A DNA stretch of 11,058 nucleotides from Syntrophomonadaceae bacterium (GTDB lineage Bacteria > Bacillota_D > Dethiobacteria > DTU022): the NCBI GenBank assembly GCA_003562605.1, contig PWUG01000226.1, positions 1 through 11,058 of the forward strand, in the 5' to 3' direction. The notes under the pieces are model-generated. The model was not told where the DNA came from. It did not search any database and saw nothing but the letters and a program-made list of their open reading frames with translations. Positions 7,888-11,058 of the stretch are shown here, one piece after another (the first letter of the stretch is position 1; each line of letters starts with the position of its first letter). Position numbers and translations under genes: made by a program.

Positions 7888-7916
7888 AAAAAGAGCAGAG
7901 CGCATGTGCTCTGCTC
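7888..7916 (-). terminator. Rho-independent terminator after rpmE
   Basis: On the minus strand GAGCAGAGC (7908-7916) and GCTCTGCTC (7893-7901) form a perfect 9-base-pair stem with a 6-base loop, followed at once by TTTTT (7888-7892). It begins 5 bases after the rpmE stop codon. It should end transcripts from the rpmE promoter and read-through from rho, separating them from prfA-prmC. Confidence 0.9.
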
Positions 7917-7921
7917 CCGGA

Positions 7922-8119
7922 TTACATACCATATTTGCGTTTGAATCGCTCCACACGTCCCCCGGTGTCAACAAACTTTTGTTTACCGGTAAAAAAGGGA
8001 TGACATTTGGAGCATATTTCCACCTTAATTGTCTCTTTGGTGGAGCCTGTTTCAAATGTTTCACCGCAGGCACATATAACTTTAGCGCGGTAATATTTTG
8101 GGTGTATGTCCGTCTTCAA
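7922..8119 (-). CDS. rpmE: 50S ribosomal protein L31, zinc-binding type
   Basis: Small large-subunit protein bridging to the 30S head; 65 residues, normal for L31. It is the zinc-binding (C+) form: C16 and C18 (CAC) and C36 and C39 (CSKC) make the four-cysteine site. The N-terminus [10 protein letters not shown] and the end [21 protein letters not shown] are typical. The start is TTG at 8117-8119, 9 bases after AGGAGG; no ATG is available in frame nearby. It lies just downstream of rho, as in B. subtilis, with its own promoter (8160-8188) and a terminator close behind the stop. In B. subtilis the zinc form is exchanged for the cysteine-less paralogue YtiA (C- form) under zinc limitation; no such paralogue or Zur-type site is evident in this window. 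Confidence 0.96.
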   Translation of the reverse strand: MKTDIHPKYYRAKVICACGETFETGSTKETIKVEICSKCHPFFTGKQKFVDTGGRVERFKRKYGM

Positions 8120-8159
8120 TTGATTATTCCTCCTTCGTTCTCTCCAGTCCCGGAATCAA

Positions 8160-8188
8160 ATCATAGCACAAAGCTTTCTATTCTGCAA
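8160..8188 (-). promoter_or_regulatory. Promoter of rpmE
   Basis: On the minus strand TTGCAG (8183-8188) and TATGAT (8160-8165) are 17 bases apart, and TGC before the -10 supplies an extended -10. Transcription would start near 8153, giving a leader of about 33 bases before the TTG start. It lies in the 103-base gap between rho and rpmE. Confidence 0.7.
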
Positions 8189-8222
8189 CCACCGGGTTGA
8201 TCGGTTAAAAAACCTTCCGGGG

Positions 8223-9467
8223 TTACATCGTGTGCATGTTTCCCAGAAATTCCTCGTTTGTTTTTGTTTTTTTAAGTCTGTCCATAAGTGCTTCCAGAAA
8301 CTCAACACTGGAACTGCTGCCCATAGCTTTTCTCAAAGCCCACATCAACTCTATCTTATGCTCATCAAGAAGCAGTTCTTCACGGCGGGTCCCTGAGCGG
8401 GAAATATCAATGGCAGGAAATATACGGCGCTCAGCTATACGCCGATCCAGGTGCAGCTCCATATTACCGGTGCCCTTGAACTCTTCATAGACAACATCGT
8501 CCATGCGGCTGCCGGTGTCGACAATTGCCGTTGCAAGAACTGTCAGACTGCCCCCGCCGTCTATATTACGCGCGGCACCGAAAAAACGCTTCGGCTTGTA
8601 GAAAGCGCCGGGATCGATGCCTCCTGAAAGAGTCCGGCCACTGGGAGGTATTACCAGGTTATAAGCCCTTGTCAGCCTGGTGATACTATCCAGGAGAACG
8701 GCAACATCCCGGCCCTGTTCAACCAGGCGTTGAGAGCGCTCAAGAACCAGTTCAGCAATGTGAATGTGGTTCTCCGGTTTTTGGTCAAAGGTTGAGCTGA
8801 CCACGTCAGCATTGACACTTCGCTCCATATCGGTTACTTCTTCCGGCCTTTCGTCGATCAGCAAAATGATCAATTCAATATCAGGATGGTTTATGGAAAT
8901 GCTGTTGGCAAGCTGTTTTAAAAGCATTGTCTTCCCGGCCTTTGGCGGCGACACAATCAAACCACGCTGCCCTTTGCCGACAGGAATTAAAAGATCTATA
9001 ATTCTCGTCGATAAAATATGCGGTTTTGTTTCCATGCGCATTGCCTCATCAGGATGGATCGGAACAAGCGCGCCAAAACGAGGCCGATTGGCCAGACGAT
9101 CCGGTTCGTCATCGTTAATTTTCTCAACCTGGAGCAGGGCATAATAGCGTTCATTATCTTTTGGCGGACGGATCCTTCCGGTGATTATATCTCCTGTCCG
9201 CATGTTGAATCGGCGTATCTGTGAAGCAGAAATATAAATATCATCTTCTGAAAAATAGTATTTTTTTCGCCTTAAAAATCCGAATCCGTCAGCCATAATT
9301 TCAAGCATTCCTGACGCACTATGCTGTTCGCCATCTTCGGAAAACAAACGTGTCAATGCATCAATCAGATCCTGTTTACGCATAGTAGACTGACCTTTAA
9401 CCTCATGCTCCTTTGCAAGACGATGCAGGTCATTTAAGGTCATCGTTTTTAATTTTTCCGTGTCCAA
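8223..9467 (-). CDS. rho: Transcription termination factor Rho
   Basis: Hexameric RNA-dependent ATPase/helicase that terminates transcription. At 414 residues it is close to E. coli Rho (419), without the large N-terminal insertions of some bacteria. An N-terminal helical Rho_N domain (about 1-45) is followed by the cold-shock-like RNA-binding domain with GFGFLR at 61-66 and [16 protein letters not shown] at 78-93. The ATPase core has Walker A PPKAGKT (174-180), Walker [11 protein letters not shown] (255-264), the Q-loop region [21 protein letters not shown] (281-301), the R-loop [10 protein letters not shown] (331-340), and the arginine of SGTR (R361) as likely arginine finger. The start is TTG at 9465-9467 with AAGGTGG 9 bases upstream; the first ATG (codon 9) has no ribosome site. 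It lies 19 bases after the antiporter stop, so is probably co-transcribed with it. Confidence 0.97.
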   Translation of the reverse strand: MDTEKLKTMTLNDLHRLAKEHEVKGQSTMRKQDLIDALTRLFSEDGEQHSASGMLEIMADGFGFLRRKKYYFSEDDIYISASQIRRFNMRTGDIITGRIRPPKDNERYYALLQVEKINDDEPDRLANRPRFGALVPIHPDEAMRMETKPHILSTRIIDLLIPVGKGQRGLIVSPPKAGKTMLLKQLANSISINHPDIELIILLIDERPEEVTDMERSVNADVVSSTFDQKPENHIHIAELVLERSQRLVEQGRDVAVLLDSITRLTRAYNLVIPPSGRTLSGGIDPGAFYKPKRFFGAARNIDGGGSLTVLATAIVDTGSRMDDVVYEEFKGTGNMELHLDRRIAERRIFPAIDISRSGTRREELLLDEHKIELMWALRKAMGSSSSVEFLEALMDRLKKTKTNEEFLGNMHTM

Positions 9468-9486
9468 AACTAGCCACCACCTTTTA

Positions 9487-10488
9487 TTAATTACCTCCAG
9501 ACTTAAAGAGCAGAAAAGCCGCTGTCATGTAACCGGCCAAAACCAGCAAAGTATCGTACCCGATGCGGAAAACCTTCCTTTCCGACCTGTAAATCAGGCC
9601 AAAGACGATTATTGTGCTTAGCAGGACGACCATTACCGCTGATACCAGGTGATTGTCAGATACCGCATAAAGTAGCGGTCCCCGACGGTAAAAAAGGTCG
9701 GCCAGAAATACAACAAACAAATTCATGAAATTTGCCCCGAAAATATTGGCTACTGCCATATCAATGTAGCCCAAACGCACCGCTGTTATAGTAGTAACAA
9801 CTTCAGGAAGTGAAGTGCTGATTGCCAATAATATTGAACCGACAAAAGTATGTCCAAGACCGGTTTCTAAAGCGATGCGGTCAGATGCTCCGGTAATCAA
9901 CACACCGGCGAGAACGATAAAACCGGCTGCTATTGAAAATTGCAGCAGTGCCCGGCCGGTAGAAATGGACTTATTGGTAGTGTTGATCTCTTTGCCGGGA
10001 GGAATATGAGGCAGAATTTTCTTTTCATAACGATATACCAGTCTGCTGCCATAAATATAAGCCACTGCTATAAGCAAGGTTTCAGAGCCAATCCACCCTA
10101 TAGGAAAATAAACAATCCCAAGCATGGCGATGGAAGCCAGGCATATTGTAATAATGCTCAGGGATGCAGTAATGATATGACCCTGATTAATACGGGCCGT
10201 TAAAGGCCCTCTTCCTTCCAATAGATCAATTACCGCCAGCAGCGACAGGTTAAAAAGACAACTCCCCAGGATATTGCCCATGGCCAGATCAGGAGCATTG
10301 ATATAAACTGCGCTCAGCGTTGTCACCAGCTCCGGTAATGAAGTAGCCAGCGGAAGCATCATCGCCCCCACCCAGGCTGTTCCGATACCGGTATTCTCAG
10401 CAACTATTGCCGCATTCCTTGTTAGCTTACTTCCTGCTAAGATAATAATTACTGCACAGATAAAAAACTGTAACCAAGGATTGATCAT
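9487..10488 (-). CDS. CaCA-family cation antiporter (Na+/Ca2+ exchanger-like)
   Basis: Integral membrane exchanger of 333 residues with about ten hydrophobic segments in two homologous halves joined by a hydrophilic loop (about 150-178). The first alpha-repeat has ATSLPELVTT (48-57) with E53, then GNILGSCLFN (71-80) with S76 and N80. The second has STSLPEVVTT (224-233) with E229, then ANIFGANFMN (247-256). By alignment to the archaeal NCX_Mj, whose ion ligands include E54, S77, N81, E213, S236 and D240, the first half is canonical. In the second half the serine is A252 and the acidic residue is N256. Calcium/sodium exchange is the family default, but these changes make the ion and stoichiometry uncertain. 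ATG at 10486-10488 has GGGAG 5 bases upstream. A promoter about 180 bases upstream and the close rho gene suggest an antiporter-rho transcript. Confidence 0.9.
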   Translation of the reverse strand: MINPWLQFFICAVIIILAGSKLTRNAAIVAENTGIGTAWVGAMMLPLATSLPELVTTLSAVYINAPDLAMGNILGSCLFNLSLLAVIDLLEGRGPLTARINQGHIITASLSIITICLASIAMLGIVYFPIGWIGSETLLIAVAYIYGSRLVYRYEKKILPHIPPGKEINTTNKSISTGRALLQFSIAAGFIVLAGVLITGASDRIALETGLGHTFVGSILLAISTSLPEVVTTITAVRLGYIDMAVANIFGANFMNLFVVFLADLFYRRGPLLYAVSDNHLVSAVMVVLLSTIIVFGLIYRSERKVFRIGYDTLLVLAGYMTAAFLLFKSGGN

Positions 10489-10546
10489 TTTACTCCCGGG
10501 ACATTGCGCTATTTTTTGTTGCCAATTAAATGCTTATATTAATCGG

Positions 10547-10560
10547 CAGGATTGATCCTG
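10547..10560. repeat. Inverted repeat in the leader of the antiporter gene
   Basis: CAGGAT-TG-ATCCTG: two perfect 6-base arms with a 2-base centre, 59 bases before the antiporter start codon and downstream of its predicted promoter. The centre is too tight for a simple RNA hairpin without opening a pair, so a protein-binding site is as likely as an RNA element. Confidence 0.45.
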
Positions 10561-10671
10561 ATTTCTTTATGAGGGGGATAAATAATATACAGGTGAATAT
10601 AAACTTTATTCCAGGAAATTTTTTCTGCACTAAGAAGCAGGCAATGTTATTTTGGTGCCGGATAGGCTTAT

Positions 10672-10700
10672 ATTCTATATTTCTAATAATATTCCTGCAA
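10672..10700 (-). promoter_or_regulatory. Promoter of the antiporter (and probably rho)
   Basis: On the minus strand TTGCAG (10695-10700) and TAGAAT (10672-10677; 5 of 6 matches to consensus) are 17 bases apart. The -35 hexamer equals that of rpmE. The predicted start near 10665 leaves a leader of about 175 bases. A second TATAAT at 10727-10732 lacks a well-spaced -35. Confidence 0.5.
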
Positions 10701-10762
10701 AATATTGAAAAAAATTGTTATTCCGCATTATACCGGCTACAACGTATCGGCAAACCCCGGGG

Positions 10763-11058
10763 CTATGCTTGCAATTTCGAATCATTAATAAAGGGGTTTG
10801 ACTCGGCCTCAGAACCTATGGTAGTTGCCGGGCCGTGACCGGGATAGACTATCGTTTCAGGCTTTAGAACAAGCAGCTTTTCCCATATGCTTTTCATTAA
10901 TGTCTCATAAGAGCCTCCGGGAAGATCAGTTCTTCCGATTGAACCGGCAAAAAGAGTATCGCCACAAAATACGGCCGTCTTTTCAATCAAACATACACTG
11001 CCTGCAGTATGGCCCGGTGTTTCATGGACATTGAGAGTCAATGTTCCAAATGTAATCC
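10763..11058 (-). CDS. Metallo-beta-lactamase-fold hydrolase, glyoxalase II-like, 3' part only
   Basis: The reading frame is open to the window end; about 98 codons of the C-terminal part are seen. Motifs are HETPGHTAGS, where the His after PG is a metal ligand; FCGDTLFAGSIGRTDLPGG, whose Asp would bridge the two metals; and VYPGHGPATTIGSE with the third histidine. These are characteristic of the YqgX/YcbL-like branch of the hydroxyacylglutathione hydrolase family. The HxHxDH metal motif must lie upstream, outside the window. The natural substrate is unknown for most of this branch, so I name only the fold. A TTG at 11039-11041 is in frame but is internal, since the family sequence continues before it (ITFGTL). 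It ends 274 bases before the antiporter gene, and I see no strong terminator. Confidence 0.9.
   Translation of the reverse strand, partial: ITFGTLTLNVHETPGHTAGSVCLIEKTAVFCGDTLFAGSIGRTDLPGGSYETLMKSIWEKLLVLKPETIVYPGHGPATTIGSEAESNPFINDSKLQA

Noticed and set aside
8207..8225. Terminator after rho (AACC-CCGGAA-GGTT followed by T)
   Set aside because: The stem is only 4 base pairs and includes the stop codon; too weak to call.
10706..10733. Plus-strand promoter TTGAAA with TATACC
   Set aside because: The -10 is poor and no plus-strand gene follows; it points into the antisense of the hydrolase gene.
10530..10838. Plus-strand open frame of 102 codons in the spacer
   Set aside because: No ribosome site before its ATG, AT-rich low-complexity translation, and its 3' third is antisense to the metallo-beta-lactamase-fold gene.

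Overview
The window reads as a chromosomal housekeeping segment of a Firmicute, most likely a clostridial-class anaerobe (Peptococcaceae- or Syntrophomonadaceae-like). This rests on protein resemblance and on gene order. The order rho - rpmE - prfA - prmC - ... - ywlC(Sua5) - ywlE - rpiB - glyA - upp is the one known from Bacillus subtilis, but several genes of the B. subtilis cluster (tdk, spoIIR, mntP/ywlD, ywlG) are absent here. No rRNA, tRNA, CRISPR array, insertion sequence or phage gene was seen. Every gene except nikR lies on the minus strand, so transcription runs from high to low coordinates.

Layout in the direction of transcription. Positions 11058-10763 hold the 3' end of a metallo-beta-lactamase-fold hydrolase cut by the window edge. 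A 274-base AT-rich spacer follows, with a good sigma-A-type promoter (10672-10700) and a small inverted repeat. Next come a CaCA-family cation antiporter (9487-10488), the termination factor Rho (8223-9467), and ribosomal protein L31 (7922-8119), which has its own promoter and is followed by a strong intrinsic terminator (7888-7916). Release factor RF1 (prfA) and its glutamine methyltransferase PrmC form an enzyme/substrate pair 7 bases apart. A plus-strand nickel-responsive regulator, NikR (5447-5866), interrupts the series; its 3' end overlaps prmC by an 8-base palindrome that supplies both stop codons. From a near-consensus promoter at 5317-5345 a compact run follows: Na/Pi cotransporter with PhoU domain, Sua5 (tRNA t6A synthesis), YwlE-type protein-arginine phosphatase, RpiB (pentose phosphate isomerase), GlyA (serine/glycine/one-carbon metabolism) and Upp (uracil salvage, truncated at position 1). 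Gaps in this run are at most about 30 bases, with one 20-base overlap, so it is probably one operon.

The genes serve translation (L31, RF1, PrmC, Sua5), transcription termination (Rho), ion and phosphate transport, and central carbon and nucleotide metabolism. I see no undescribed system. The points worth a second look are the isolated nikR, the noncanonical second cation-binding repeat of the antiporter, the arginine-phosphatase signature in YwlE, the very frequent TTG start codons (5 of 12 determinable starts), and the two regulatory spacers at 5276-5446 and 10489-10762.
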